A DNA stretch of 36,661 nucleotides. It comes from Akkermansia muciniphila. Its GTDB lineage: Bacteria; Verrucomicrobiota; Verrucomicrobiia; Limisphaerales; BJHT01. Positions 7,664-16,090 of the stretch are shown in pieces; the stretch's first letter is position 1; every line of letters starts with the position of its first letter. The notes beneath the pieces were generated by a model. It saw only the letters and a list, made by a program, of their open reading frames with translations. It was not told the DNA's origin and did no database searches. The stretch lies in contig CAMAUZ010000078.1 in the NCBI GenBank assembly GCA_945861535.1, positions 1-36,661 of the forward strand, read 5' to 3'. The translations under genes were made by a program, and so were the position numbers.

Positions 7664-8788
7664 TCACAGTGTGAACGTCGGCAGTTTCACAATCGCCCCG
7701 CCCTTGAGCGCGGACTCGTGCGCGCACAGGCCGGTGCCGGTCCAGTTGGCGGACTGTTTCGCATTCGGAAACGGCGCGCGCTGCTCGACCAGCGCCATCG
7801 CGAATTCATGCGCCAGGTGCGGGTGACTGCCGCCGTGACCGCTGCCTTGCGTGAAGCTCAGGTGCGTCTTCTTGCTCGAGTCATACACGCCTTGCGTCGT
7901 GTATTTCGCGATGCCCTTGGGCAGGCGCTTGGCGAAATCGGGGCATTTGATCGCCTTGGGGATCTTCGGTTCCGGCAGCTTGGCGGTGTGCAAGATCAGC
8001 GGGTCGTGCTCGACCAGCGGCCACTCAACGCTCTTCTTGGTGCCGTAAACATTGATGCTCTCGCGATATTGCCGCGCCAGATCGAACAGCGAGCGGATGA
8101 TCCGGGCGTTGACATCCGTGCCGGCAAACTTGATGTGCGCCGTCTCGACTGCGAAGGGCGAGCCGTAGCATTTGATGAGGTCGGGCCGCACCGTGCCCGA
8201 GCCGAAGCAGCTCACGTATTCGGCGGGCTGGCCGATCAATCCCGCCACCGGCCCCACGCAGTGCGTGGCGTACCACATGGGCGGCAGACCGGGCCAGTAA
8301 TTCGGCCAGCCATCCATGTCCTGCTGATGCGTCGCCTCGACGAACTGGAGTTTGCCGAGATCGCCTTTGTCCAGCAGCTCCTTCATGAAGAGATACTCGC
8401 GGGCGTACACGACGGTCTCCATCATCATGTAGGTCAGCCCCGTCTTCTCCACGAGGTCCACGATCTTCTTGCAGTCCGCGAGGCTGGTGGCCATCGGCAC
8501 CGTGCAGGCGACGTGTTTGCCGGCCTTCAGCGCGGCGATGGACATCCAGGCGTGATCGGGAATCGGCGAGTTAATGTGGACCGCGTCCACGGCCGGGTCT
8601 TTGAGCAATTCCGCGTACTCGGTGTAGCGGCGCTCGACGCCGAAATAATCGCCGACGCTCTTGAGTTTGTCCTCGTTGCGCTGGCAGATGGCGTAACAGG
8701 TGGTGTGCGGGTGCTTCTGCCAGAGGGGAATGAATTCTGCGCCAAAGCCGAGGCCGACGATGGCGATGTTAAATTTTCGGTTGCTCAC
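7664..8788 (-). CDS. Gfo/Idh/MocA-family oxidoreductase with altered EKP motif
   Basis: A 374-residue NAD(P)-dependent sugar-type oxidoreductase. The Rossmann fold starts with FNIAIVGLGFGAEF, followed by the strand PAVDAVHINSPIPDH and the segment AGKHVACTVPMATS. In the family this last segment usually reads ..CEKPMA.., where the Lys is catalytic. Here TVP replaces EKP, so the reaction may differ or use other residues. The C-terminal half has the usual substrate-binding region (MDGWPNYWPGLPPMWY, then HCVGPVAGLIG). The frame is open up to a TTG at 8842, but the GTG at 8786-8788 gives the family-like start MSNRKFNIAIVG. The cluster with an MFS transporter suggests sugar-derivative catabolism. 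Confidence 0.82.
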   Translation of the reverse strand: MSNRKFNIAIVGLGFGAEFIPLWQKHPHTTCYAICQRNEDKLKSVGDYFGVERRYTEYAELLKDPAVDAVHINSPIPDHAWMSIAALKAGKHVACTVPMATSLADCKKIVDLVEKTGLTYMMMETVVYAREYLFMKELLDKGDLGKLQFVEATHQQDMDGWPNYWPGLPPMWYATHCVGPVAGLIGQPAEYVSCFGSGTVRPDLIKCYGSPFAVETAHIKFAGTDVNARIIRSLFDLARQYRESINVYGTKKSVEWPLVEHDPLILHTAKLPEPKIPKAIKCPDFAKRLPKGIAKYTTQGVYDSSKKTHLSFTQGSGHGGSHPHLAHEFAMALVEQRAPFPNAKQSANWTGTGLCAHESALKGGAIVKLPTFTL

Positions 8789-8959
8789 AAAATTCAGATG
8801 ACCGGGCAAACCTTCCCGCTCGGCCCGCGAAAAAGTTTTCAAACCGAAAACCCGGCTGCGGAAGTGCGGCGCATGACACCCGTGCCCCCACGAAGTGTCA
8901 AACGAAAACTACCCGAAAACCGGGGCTGCGACGCACCGGGCCGGATCCATGCCAGAGTG

Positions 8960-9038
8960 GGTAGGGCGCGTCTGTCCTCAGCGCGCCGGGGGGACGCCCA
9001 ACACCTCCGCGGCGCGCTGAGGACAGACGCGCCCTACC
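8960..9038. repeat. 79-bp palindromic dispersed repeat (28-bp perfect arms)
   Basis: Arms at 8960-8987 (starting GGTAGGGCGCGTCTGTCCTC) and 9011-9038 are perfect reverse complements around a 23-base loop. A second 79-bp copy with slightly decayed arms lies at 20231-20309 inside the CzcA-like gene, so this is a mobile or dispersed family, not a local terminator. No T-run follows on either side. The rest of the 8789-9156 gap holds nothing else that I can identify. Confidence 0.9.
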
Positions 9039-9156
9039 TGCGGCGGCCCCTTTCCCCTGCCGGCATTGGCACTCCATGTATCTCCTTCCTGCCCACTTTC
9101 GCCCTGATTTCCTGAATTCTGATGCACCGCGCCGCCGCGGATGCTACGAAAAGCCC

Positions 9157-10206
9157 ATGAGTCAAACGGCCAACGTGCATATCGCGTCCAACATACCCCT
9201 GCCGCCCCCACGCGCGCTCGCGGCGGAAACTCCGCCCACAGACGCGCAAACCGCCTTCGTCAGCGACGCGCGCCAGCAGCTTCGCGCGATCCTCTTCGGC
9301 CGCGACCCCCGCTTCCTCGTCGTCGTCGGTCCGTGCTCCATTCACGACCCCGCCGCCGGTCTCGACTACGCCCGTCGCCTCGCCGCCCTGGCCCGCGAAC
9401 TCAGCGACCGACTGTGCCTTGTGATGCGCGTCTATTTCGAGAAACCCCGCACCACCGTCGGCTGGAAGGGCCTCATCATGGACCCGCAACTCGACGGCAG
9501 TTGCGACATCCCCACCGGCCTCCGCCTCGCGCGCCGCATCCTGCGCGACGTCATCGACCTCGGCCTGCCCACCGCCACCGAACTCCTCGATCCCATCACG
9601 CCGCAATACATCGCCGACCTCATCTGCTGGAGCGCCATCGGCGCGCGCACCACCGAGTCCCAGACCCACCGCCAGATGGCCTCGGGCCTCTCGATGCCGC
9701 TCGGTTTCAAGAACGGCACCTTTGGCCACATCCAACCCGCGATCAATGCCATCAAGGCCGCCATGCAGCCCCAGACCTTCCTCGGCGTCAGCGAAGACGG
9801 CGTCGCCTCCGCCGTGACCACCTCGGGAAATCCCGACTGCCACCTCATCCTGCGCGGCGGCGAAAGCGGCGCGAACTACGGCGCCGACAACGTCCTCGAA
9901 ACCCGCGACGCCCTCGAAGCCGCCAAGCTCCGGCCCGCCATCATGATCGACTCCAGCCACGGCAACTGCGCCAAAGACCACCGCCGCATGCCCGACGTCT
10001 TCCGCGAAATCGTCCGCCAGCGCGTCGCCGGCGAAACCGCCATCATCGGCGCGATGCTCGAGAGCAACCTCGTCGGCGGCAGCCAGAAATTTCCGCAGCC
10101 CCTCCACCAACTCGTCCGCGGCCAGTCCATCACCGACGCCTGCATCGACTGGGAAACCACCGAGAAACTCCTGCGCGAGGCGCACGCAGCGTTGAAGCCG
10201 GCGTGA
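9157..10206 (+). CDS. aroF: 3-deoxy-7-phosphoheptulonate (DAHP) synthase, type I
   Basis: A 349-residue enzyme that condenses phosphoenolpyruvate and erythrose 4-phosphate, the first step of the shikimate pathway. The family signatures are all present: VVVGPCSIHD near residue 55, MRVYFEKPRTTVGWKG, GARTTESQTHRQMASGLSMP, GFKNGTFG, LRGG, and DSSHGNCAKDH. Length matches the E. coli AroF/G/H enzymes, and the isozyme letter used here is nominal. The start is the ATG at 9157 (MSQTANVHIASN). The in-frame upstream ATG at 9076 would add an unconserved 27-residue leader. There is no strong ribosome-binding site. No other aromatic pathway gene is adjacent. Confidence 0.93.
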   Translation: MSQTANVHIASNIPLPPPRALAAETPPTDAQTAFVSDARQQLRAILFGRDPRFLVVVGPCSIHDPAAGLDYARRLAALARELSDRLCLVMRVYFEKPRTTVGWKGLIMDPQLDGSCDIPTGLRLARRILRDVIDLGLPTATELLDPITPQYIADLICWSAIGARTTESQTHRQMASGLSMPLGFKNGTFGHIQPAINAIKAAMQPQTFLGVSEDGVASAVTTSGNPDCHLILRGGESGANYGADNVLETRDALEAAKLRPAIMIDSSHGNCAKDHRRMPDVFREIVRQRVAGETAIIGAMLESNLVGGSQKFPQPLHQLVRGQSITDACIDWETTEKLLREAHAALKPA

Positions 10207-10249
10207 TTGATCGGGGCGCCCGCATCCCGCGACAAATCGATGGAAAGAT

Positions 10250-10392
10250 CATAAACCTCGGATGAACACGGGTGCATACAGATAGGAAAAGAAAACCGGA
10301 GACGGCGTGGATCACCCTGTGAATGCCGCGAATCCTTCCCCTCTTCATCCGTAGCCACCCGTGTCCATCCATGGCTAAAAAATTCTTCCCCT
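10250..10392. repeat. Dispersed-repeat remnant (inverted GGATGAACACGGGTG / CATCCGTAGCCACCCGTG)
   Basis: Around 10260-10280 and 10345-10385 two stretches in opposite orientation resemble the common CACGGATGAACACGGAT-type dispersed repeat, the second followed by CATGGCTAAAAAATTCTTCC. The pair looks like a decayed palindromic insertion between the DAHP synthase gene and the hydrolase gene. It makes the true start of the hydrolase ambiguous. Confidence 0.45.
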
Positions 10393-10403
10393 CCCTCCGC
10401 GAC

Positions 10404-11321
10404 ATGCAACCCACCCCCCGCCACCTCGCGACGCTCCTCGCCGTGACCACACTCCTCACTCTCACCACCGTCGTGGCAGACGCCGCCAACCCTGCCACCA
10501 ACGAGTTCAAACTCTGGCCGCGCGAAGTCCCCGGCGACGCCACCTTCAAAGCTCCGCCACCGGGCAAAACCCCGCCGCGCAACGACGGCACCCTCCGCCT
10601 CACCCTCGTCACCGATCCCACTCTCACGCTCTTCCGCGCACCCACCAACCTCGCCCACGGCACCACCGTCCTCATCTGCCCCGGCGGCGCTTACAACATC
10701 CTCGCGTGGGACAAGGAAGGCACCGAGGTCGCCGAATGGCTCAACACGCTCGGCGTCACCGCCGCCGTGCTCAAATACCGCGTCCCCCGCCGCGCCACGG
10801 ACCAGCAACACACGGCCCCACTTCAGGACGCCCAGCGCGCCCTGCGCCTCCTCCGCCAGCACGCGACCGAATGGGGCATCGCCCCGCAGCGCCTCGGCAT
10901 CCTCGGCTTCTCCGCCGGCGGACACCTCGCCGTCATGGCCGCCACCCAATCGGCTCAATCCACCTATCCGAAACAAGACGCCGCCGACGACCTCGGCTGC
11001 CGCCCCGATTTCCTCATCCCCATCTACCCCGCCTATCTCGGCGACGAGAAAACCATCGGTCCGCTCAGTCCCCTGGTGCGCGTCACCAAGGAAACCCCGC
11101 CCACCTTCCTCGCCGTCACCCACGACGACAGCCTTCGCGGCGTCAACGCCGCCCTGCTCTACCTCGAACTCAAACGCGCCAACGTCCCCGCCGAACTCCA
11201 CATCTACACCAAGGGCGGCCACGGTTACGGCCTGCGCCCCTCCGCCAATCCCGTCTCCCACTGGCCCCAGCGCTGCGAAGAGTGGCTCCGGGCCGGTGGG
11301 TGGCTGACGGCCAAGCCGTGA
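10404..11321 (+). CDS. Secreted alpha/beta hydrolase (BD-FAE/prolyl-oligopeptidase-like esterase)
   Basis: A 305-residue protein beginning with a probable Sec signal peptide (HLATLLAVTTLLTLTTVVADA). Behind it is an alpha/beta-hydrolase fold: the oxyanion strand TTVLICPGGAYNILAWDKEG, the nucleophile elbow ILGFSAGGHLAVMAA (G-x-S-x-G), the acid region VTHDDSLRGV and the catalytic His in TKGGHGYGLRP. Such enzymes are esterases acting on acylated polysaccharides in the periplasm. I start at the ATG at 10404, which puts the signal peptide at the N-terminus. The earlier ATG at 10371 lies in dispersed-repeat sequence. Confidence 0.85.
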   Translation: MQPTPRHLATLLAVTTLLTLTTVVADAANPATNEFKLWPREVPGDATFKAPPPGKTPPRNDGTLRLTLVTDPTLTLFRAPTNLAHGTTVLICPGGAYNILAWDKEGTEVAEWLNTLGVTAAVLKYRVPRRATDQQHTAPLQDAQRALRLLRQHATEWGIAPQRLGILGFSAGGHLAVMAATQSAQSTYPKQDAADDLGCRPDFLIPIYPAYLGDEKTIGPLSPLVRVTKETPPTFLAVTHDDSLRGVNAALLYLELKRANVPAELHIYTKGGHGYGLRPSANPVSHWPQRCEEWLRAGGWLTAKP

Positions 11322-11363
11322 CTGCTCAGTCCGGGGGGCAGGCGCGCGTTCCGCAACTCTCGG

Positions 11364-11493
11364 CAACCCCGCCGGGGTTGTGGCATGGCACCACCGCCGG
11401 GCCGCAACCCCGTTGGGCTTGTTGAATAATGAACCGCTTTCCCAAGGTAGCTCGTTCCTCGCAACCCTGGGCGGAGGCCGCAACCCCGTTGGG
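11364..11493. repeat. Cluster of GCAACCCCGTTGGG-type repeats
   Basis: GCCGCAACCCCGTTGGG occurs at 11401-11417 and again at 11477-11493. A related perfect palindrome CAACCCC-GCC-GGGGTTG lies at 11364-11380. They fill the gap after the hydrolase gene. Read on the minus strand they encode NPNGVA-like peptide, a pattern I associate with dispersed non-coding repeats in such genomes. I do not call a gene. Confidence 0.6.
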
Positions 11494-11520
11494 ATTCTTC
11501 GTTGGAATCACCGCAAGGCA

Positions 11521-11697
11521 TTAGGACTTGTCTGGAATCGTCGGCTTGATCACACCGTCCGCCAATGCCGGATTCCGGTAACGCTCCCGCAGCTGAGTAC
11601 GGTCCTTCAGGCCGAGGTGGGTGCTGATTTTCAGCGTTGCCCAAGGCCCCAGCCTGACCCAGCAGACGAATGAGCACCTCGACTGGCGAGGTGCCGC
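11521..11697 (-). pseudogene. Frameshifted remnant of a C-terminal winged-helix domain
   Basis: On the minus strand one frame gives TSPVEVLIRLLGQAGALGNA. After a shift of one base near 11632 a second frame continues ISTHLGLKDRTQLRERYRN and then PALADGVIKPTIPDKS plus a stop. Together these look like the end of the winged-helix domain found at the C-terminus of Fic-type and AAA_4-type regulators. The upstream part of the gene is missing. I see it as a decayed fragment. The gap to 11806 contains nothing further. Confidence 0.5.
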
Positions 11698-11806
11698 GGA
11701 TTGCAGTCGGCGACCGAGCACACCAACAGTCTGCGGGCCAGCCTTGGGACCGCGAAAGTGATGGCGGAAACTCCCGCTGCATTCTAGGAACCTCGGCAGA
11801 ATTTTT

Positions 11807-14575
11807 ATGACCGACCTCCGACACCACCTGGTCCTCACGCCGCATGGTCGGTTGCTGTGCGATGCGGTGCCGACCCTCGACGCGCCGCAGGCGGAGATCG
11901 CCGAACTGCCGGCGATCATGGAGGGATTTGCGAATTCGTCCGCGCGCGGGCTGCTGGCGCTGGCGGCGGTGCGCAAGGCAGGCGGCGGGTGGCCGGCGGA
12001 GTTTGTTTTTTGGCGCGAGCTGGCGGAGGCATATCTCACGGCGCTGGCGCACGCGCCGGAGCCGGCGGAGGGGCAGGCGTCCGCCGCGGTCGCGCCGCCG
12101 GCGGAGTTGTTTTTCGGGCTGACGTTGCGCATCCCGGCGATGCGCGGGGCGGAATATGCGGCGCCCGAGGTTTTCGCGGCGCTGTGGAATGAACTGGATG
12201 TGCTGGCGCGCGAGGAGGCACGGAAGGCGGGCGGGTTGAAGGTGTGGCTTGGGAAGATCAATCCCGCGCTGCATTTGCTGGGCAAGGTCACGTTTCATCT
12301 CGCCGAAAACAAACGCTCGCCGGAGACGCCGTTCGCGTTCATGGCCACGTTCACGCACCGGCTTTCCGCGCAGGAAAAGCCCGTGCATCTGCCGCTGGCG
12401 CGGGCGTTGCAGGATTATGCGGGCGCGAAGAATCAGGCGGCGTTGCGCGCGCTGCTCGAGCCGGTGCAGCGCGCCGCCGAGCGCAGCCCGTGGGCGCGCG
12501 AGGCGCTCGAGAGCCGGCGCGTGTTCGCAGCGCAGGCGTGGACGCCGGCGCAGGCGCACGCGTTTCTGCGCGAGGTGCCGGCGCTCGAGGAAAGCGGCAT
12601 CATCACGCGCATTCCCAACTGGTGGCGGGCCGGGCGCGGGCCGCGGCCCAAGGTCAGCGTGCGCATCGGCGATCAGAAAAACTCGGGCTTCGGCGTCGAG
12701 AGCCTGCTGCGGTTCTCGGTCGAGACCTCGCTCGATGGCGAGCCGCTGACAGAGGCCGAATGGGCGGCGTTGATGAAATCCACCGACGGCCTCGTGCTGC
12801 TGCGCGGTCAGTGGGTCGAGGCGGATCGCGACAAGCTCCAGAGCGTGCTCGAACACTGGCGGCAGGTGGAGGCGGGCACGGCGGGCGAGGGCGTTTCGTT
12901 CCTCGAGGGAATGCGCCTGCTCGCGGGCGTGCGGCTCGGGGACGCGACCGGAGACGAGGCCACGACCGAGGCTGCGGATTGGTCGCAGGTTGTCGCCGGC
13001 GGCTGGCTGCGCGAGGCGCTGGAACAACTGCGGCAGCCGGACCAGGCGGCGGCGTTTGATCCCAACCAGCATCTCCACAACGCGCGCCTGCGGCCGTATC
13101 AGGAGGCCGGCGTGAAGTGGCTGTGGTTCCTGCAAAATCTCGGCCTCGGCGCGTGCCTGGCGGATGACATGGGCCTGGGAAAAACGATCCAGGTGATTGC
13201 GTTGCTGCTGGAATTCAAGCACGGGGCGGCGTCTGCAACGACCGCCCGAAGCAATGTCGGCGCGGCGGGTGTCGCCGGCCCGACCTTGCTCATCACGCCC
13301 GCGTCGCTGCTCGCGAATTGGAAAAGCGAACTCGCGCGTTTCGCCCCGGGCCTGCGCGTCGCCTTTGCGCATCCGTCCGAGACGCCCGCCGCCGAGTGGC
13401 GCGACGAGGCCGCGGCAAAAGCGTTCATCGACGGGAAGGATGTGATTGTCACCACCTACGGCAACGTGACGCGGCTCGACTGGCTGGCCGCGCGCGACTG
13501 GCGGCTGATCGTCATCGACGAGGCGCAGGCGATCAAAAATCCCGGGGCCAAGCAGACCCGCGCGCTCAAGCGCCTGCGCGCCCGCGCCCGCATCGCGTTG
13601 AGCGGCACGCCGGTCGAGAACCGTCTCGGCGATCTGTGGTCGCTCTACGATTTTCTCAACCCCGGCCTGCTCGGTTCCGCGCCCGAGTTCTCGCGCTACG
13701 TGAAGGCCATCCAGACGGCCCCGCGCCCGGACTTCGCGCCGCTGCGCCAGCTCGTGCGCCCGTATCTGCTGCGTCGCCTCAAGACCGACCGCAGCATCAT
13801 TTCCGACCTGCCGGACAAGACCGAGCTGACCGCCTTCTGCGCGCTCAGCAAAAAGCAGGCGGCGCTCTACGAAAAAAGCGTGGGCGAACTCGCGGAGAAA
13901 CTCGACGAGGCCGAGCAAGGTATTCAGCGCCGCGGCCTCGTGCTGGCGTTCCTCATGCGCTTCAAACAAATCTGCAACCACCCCAGCCAGTGGCTCGGCG
14001 ACGCAGCTTACGGCGCGGAGGACAGCGGGAAATTCCAGCGCCTCGCCGAACTCAGCGACGAGATCGCGTCGCGCCAGGAGAAGCTCCTCGTCTTCACCCA
14101 GTTTCGCGAGATGACCGAGCCGCTGGCCGCGCACCTCCGCGCCGTCTTCGGCCGCCCCGGCCTCGTCTTGCACGGCTCGACGCCGGTGAAGGAGCGGCAA
14201 AATCTCGTGAGCGCCTTCCAGCGCGACGACGGCCCGCCGTTCTTCGTGCTTTCGCTCAAGGCGGGCGGCACCGGCCTCACGCTCACGGCGGCCAGCCATG
14301 TGATCCACTACGACCGCTGGTGGAATCCGGCCGTGGAAAACCAGGCCACCGACCGCGCCTTCCGCATCGGACAGAAGAAAAACGTGCTGGTCCACAAGTT
14401 CGTCTGCCGCGGCACCATCGAGGAGCGCATCGACGCGCTCATCACCGAGAAAAAACAACTCGCCGACGCCGTGCTCGGTGCGGAAGGTGGCGCGGAATCC
14501 ATGCTCACCGAAATGTCCAACGACGAACTCCTGCGCTTCGTGGCGCTGGATTTGAAGGCCTCGGCGGGCGACTGA
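11807..14575 (+). CDS. SNF2-family DEAD/DEAH-box helicase (bacterial Swi2/Snf2 ATPase)
   Basis: A 922-residue ATP-dependent DNA translocase. Residues 1-420 form the bacterial SNF2-associated N-terminal region. The ATPase core begins with RPYQEAGVKWLWFLQNLG and the Walker A segment LADDMGLGKT near residue 455, then VIDEAQAIKN near 570 and ALSGTPVENRLGDLWSLYDF. The helicase C-terminal lobe carries LVFTQFREM, LHGSTPVKER, SLKAGGTGLTL and the SNF2 signature HYDRWWNPAVENQATDRAFR-IGQ. It is followed by a SWIM zinc-finger gene in the same direction. This pairing is known from Bacillus ywqA/ywqB and many other bacteria and suggests a joint role in chromatin-like remodelling or repair. Confidence 0.93.
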   Translation: MTDLRHHLVLTPHGRLLCDAVPTLDAPQAEIAELPAIMEGFANSSARGLLALAAVRKAGGGWPAEFVFWRELAEAYLTALAHAPEPAEGQASAAVAPPAELFFGLTLRIPAMRGAEYAAPEVFAALWNELDVLAREEARKAGGLKVWLGKINPALHLLGKVTFHLAENKRSPETPFAFMATFTHRLSAQEKPVHLPLARALQDYAGAKNQAALRALLEPVQRAAERSPWAREALESRRVFAAQAWTPAQAHAFLREVPALEESGIITRIPNWWRAGRGPRPKVSVRIGDQKNSGFGVESLLRFSVETSLDGEPLTEAEWAALMKSTDGLVLLRGQWVEADRDKLQSVLEHWRQVEAGTAGEGVSFLEGMRLLAGVRLGDATGDEATTEAADWSQVVAGGWLREALEQLRQPDQAAAFDPNQHLHNARLRPYQEAGVKWLWFLQNLGLGACLADDMGLGKTIQVIALLLEFKHGAASATTARSNVGAAGVAGPTLLITPASLLANWKSELARFAPGLRVAFAHPSETPAAEWRDEAAAKAFIDGKDVIVTTYGNVTRLDWLAARDWRLIVIDEAQAIKNPGAKQTRALKRLRARARIALSGTPVENRLGDLWSLYDFLNPGLLGSAPEFSRYVKAIQTAPRPDFAPLRQLVRPYLLRRLKTDRSIISDLPDKTELTAFCALSKKQAALYEKSVGELAEKLDEAEQGIQRRGLVLAFLMRFKQICNHPSQWLGDAAYGAEDSGKFQRLAELSDEIASRQEKLLVFTQFREMTEPLAAHLRAVFGRPGLVLHGSTPVKERQNLVSAFQRDDGPPFFVLSLKAGGTGLTLTAASHVIHYDRWWNPAVENQATDRAFRIGQKKNVLVHKFVCRGTIEERIDALITEKKQLADAVLGAEGGAESMLTEMSNDELLRFVALDLKASAGD

Positions 14576-14579
14576 TTTT

Positions 14580-14640
14580 TAATTTCGAAGCTCGAATGTC
14601 GAATGACGAATGGCGAAATGAAACCACGGATGCACACCGG
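14580..14640. repeat. Dispersed TTCGAA/TCGAATG-type repeat between SNF2 and SWIM genes
   Basis: Right after the SNF2 stop comes a run of near-repeats (CGAAGCTCGAATGTCGAATG, then ACGAATGGCGAAATG) followed by AACCACGGATGCACAC. These short A/T-richer strings stand out from the surrounding GC-rich code and match a dispersed repeat style seen in several bacterial groups. The rest of the gap to 14813 is G/C-rich and shows no ORF or terminator. Confidence 0.5.
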
Positions 14641-14813
14641 GCGGCGCAGCCGCAACCAGAGCGGAGCGCGGCCGGTCCCCGGTCGCGCTTCGCTTTGGTC
14701 GCGGCGTCGCCACGCTGCGTTCATCAGTTTCCCGCCGTGGTTCTCCTCTTCCCCTTTTTCAGTTCGCGTTTAGAAAACTTCCGCAAACTCACAACCCTCA
14801 ACCCCACCCACTC

Positions 14814-15779
14814 ATGTCCTGGTATTCCTTCCGTCCCTACGTTTCCGTTGCCGAACGCCGCCGTCAGGCCGCGAAAGCCGCGCAGAAAATGGCCAAGGGC
14901 GGGCGCTCGCTCGCACCCGTGCAACCGGCCGGCCGCGCCATCGCCACGACCTTCTGGGGCAAGTCGTGGTGCGACAATCTCGAGTCCTACAGCGATTACG
15001 CGAACCGCCTGCCGCGCGGCCGCAGCTATATCCGCAACGGCTCGGTGATCGACCTCCAGATCGCGGCGGGCAAGATCACCGCGCTGGTGCAGGGCAGCAG
15101 CCTCTACAAAATCGGGATCGAAATCAGCGCGCTGCCCAAGCAGCCGTGGACGGAATTCACCAGCCGTTGCGCGGGCAAAGTGACCAACCTGCTCGACCTG
15201 TTGCAGGGCCGGCTCTCGCAGGAAATTCTCCAGGAGATTTCCACGCCCGGCCGCGGACTGTTTCCCGCGCCCAAGGAAATCAAGCTGTCCTGCTCGTGCC
15301 CGGACTGGGCCGACATGTGCAAGCACGTCGCGGCCGTGCTCTACGGCGTCGGCGTGCGGCTCGATGAAAAGCCCGAGCTGTTCTTCACCCTGCGCGGCGT
15401 GGATGTGCAGGACCTCATCACCTCCGCGAGCGTGACCGCCACCACGTCCCTGACCGGCGCGCCGGCCGACACGGCGATCGCCGACGCGGATTTGAGCGCG
15501 CTCTTCGGTGTCGAGTTGGAGGCCGCAAGCGCCGCACCCGCACCGCCGCCGCCGACCACCAAAGCCGCCGCGAAATCACCGGTGAAGCGGACTGCGAAAT
15601 CATCCGCAAAATCATCCGCGAAGCCGGCCGCAAAACCGGCCGCGAAACCGCCGGTGAAATCGCCAGCGACCGCTCCCGCGCCAGGAAAACCCAAGCCGTC
15701 CGCCAAGCCCAAGGCGATGGCGAAAAAGCAGCCCGCGCCGAAGGCGGGCGCGAAGAAAACGAAACCCACGGCACCTTGA
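14814..15779 (+). CDS. SWIM zinc-finger protein with histone-H1-like tail, SNF2 partner
   Basis: A 321-residue protein. The N-terminal 150 residues follow the SWIM-protein pattern (FWGKSWCDNLESYSDYANRL, then GRSYIRNGSVIDLQI). The SWIM metal motif CSCPDWADMCKHVAAVLY (C-x-C...C-x-H) lies near residues 161-178. After about residue 240 the chain becomes a low-complexity Ala/Lys/Pro tail of repeated AKS, AKP and PVKS units, like eukaryotic H1 and bacterial HC1-type DNA-binding tails. It probably binds DNA together with the upstream SNF2 ATPase. The ATG at 14814 gives the conserved start MSWYSFRPYVSVAERR. The tail may be variable between strains. Confidence 0.88.
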   Translation: MSWYSFRPYVSVAERRRQAAKAAQKMAKGGRSLAPVQPAGRAIATTFWGKSWCDNLESYSDYANRLPRGRSYIRNGSVIDLQIAAGKITALVQGSSLYKIGIEISALPKQPWTEFTSRCAGKVTNLLDLLQGRLSQEILQEISTPGRGLFPAPKEIKLSCSCPDWADMCKHVAAVLYGVGVRLDEKPELFFTLRGVDVQDLITSASVTATTSLTGAPADTAIADADLSALFGVELEAASAAPAPPPPTTKAAAKSPVKRTAKSSAKSSAKPAAKPAAKPPVKSPATAPAPGKPKPSAKPKAMAKKQPAPKAGAKKTKPTAP

Positions 15780-16090
15780 GGTTGCGAGCCGCCCAGCGGG
15801 CCGCGGCCGAATTCACACTTCCCGTGCATGCGGATCTCGGCGCGCCTGAAGGCGACCGCCGTCAGCGACTTCGGGAAGCGACCGACTACTTCGCAGGCGC
15901 GACTTACATCTGGAGCGCGGCCGTTGAACCAGAACAGCCTGGCAGCATTGGCACACCCGGTTGAACAGTCCGGCCGGACCAAACACGGGGACATCAAACC
16001 GAAGCCGGTTCGGGCCGGTGCGCCCGTATTTGCGAGGCGGCGCACATATCCCTTGCCGCCGTTCCGCCCCGGTGTTACCCGTCCCCCCGC
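15780..16090. other. Intergenic region without recognisable gene
   Basis: This 311-bp stretch between the SWIM gene and the metal-efflux operon has only short overlapping open frames on both strands with no start signal or family match. Several short inverted pieces (for example CCGGCCGG and CCGGTTCGGGCCGG near 15972-16018) suggest decayed repeat sequence. No clear promoter for the downstream operon could be picked out. Confidence 0.4.

Noticed and set aside
11326-11511. Minus-strand 61-codon frame with NPNGVA motifs
   Set aside because: It is read out of GCAACCCCGTTGGG repeats and is probably not translated.
11225-14458. Antisense frame of 1077 codons opposite the SNF2 gene
   Set aside because: Arg/Ala/Leu-rich shadow of the SNF2 coding strand. 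Only its start in the 11521-11697 area matches anything, and that is treated as a pseudogene.
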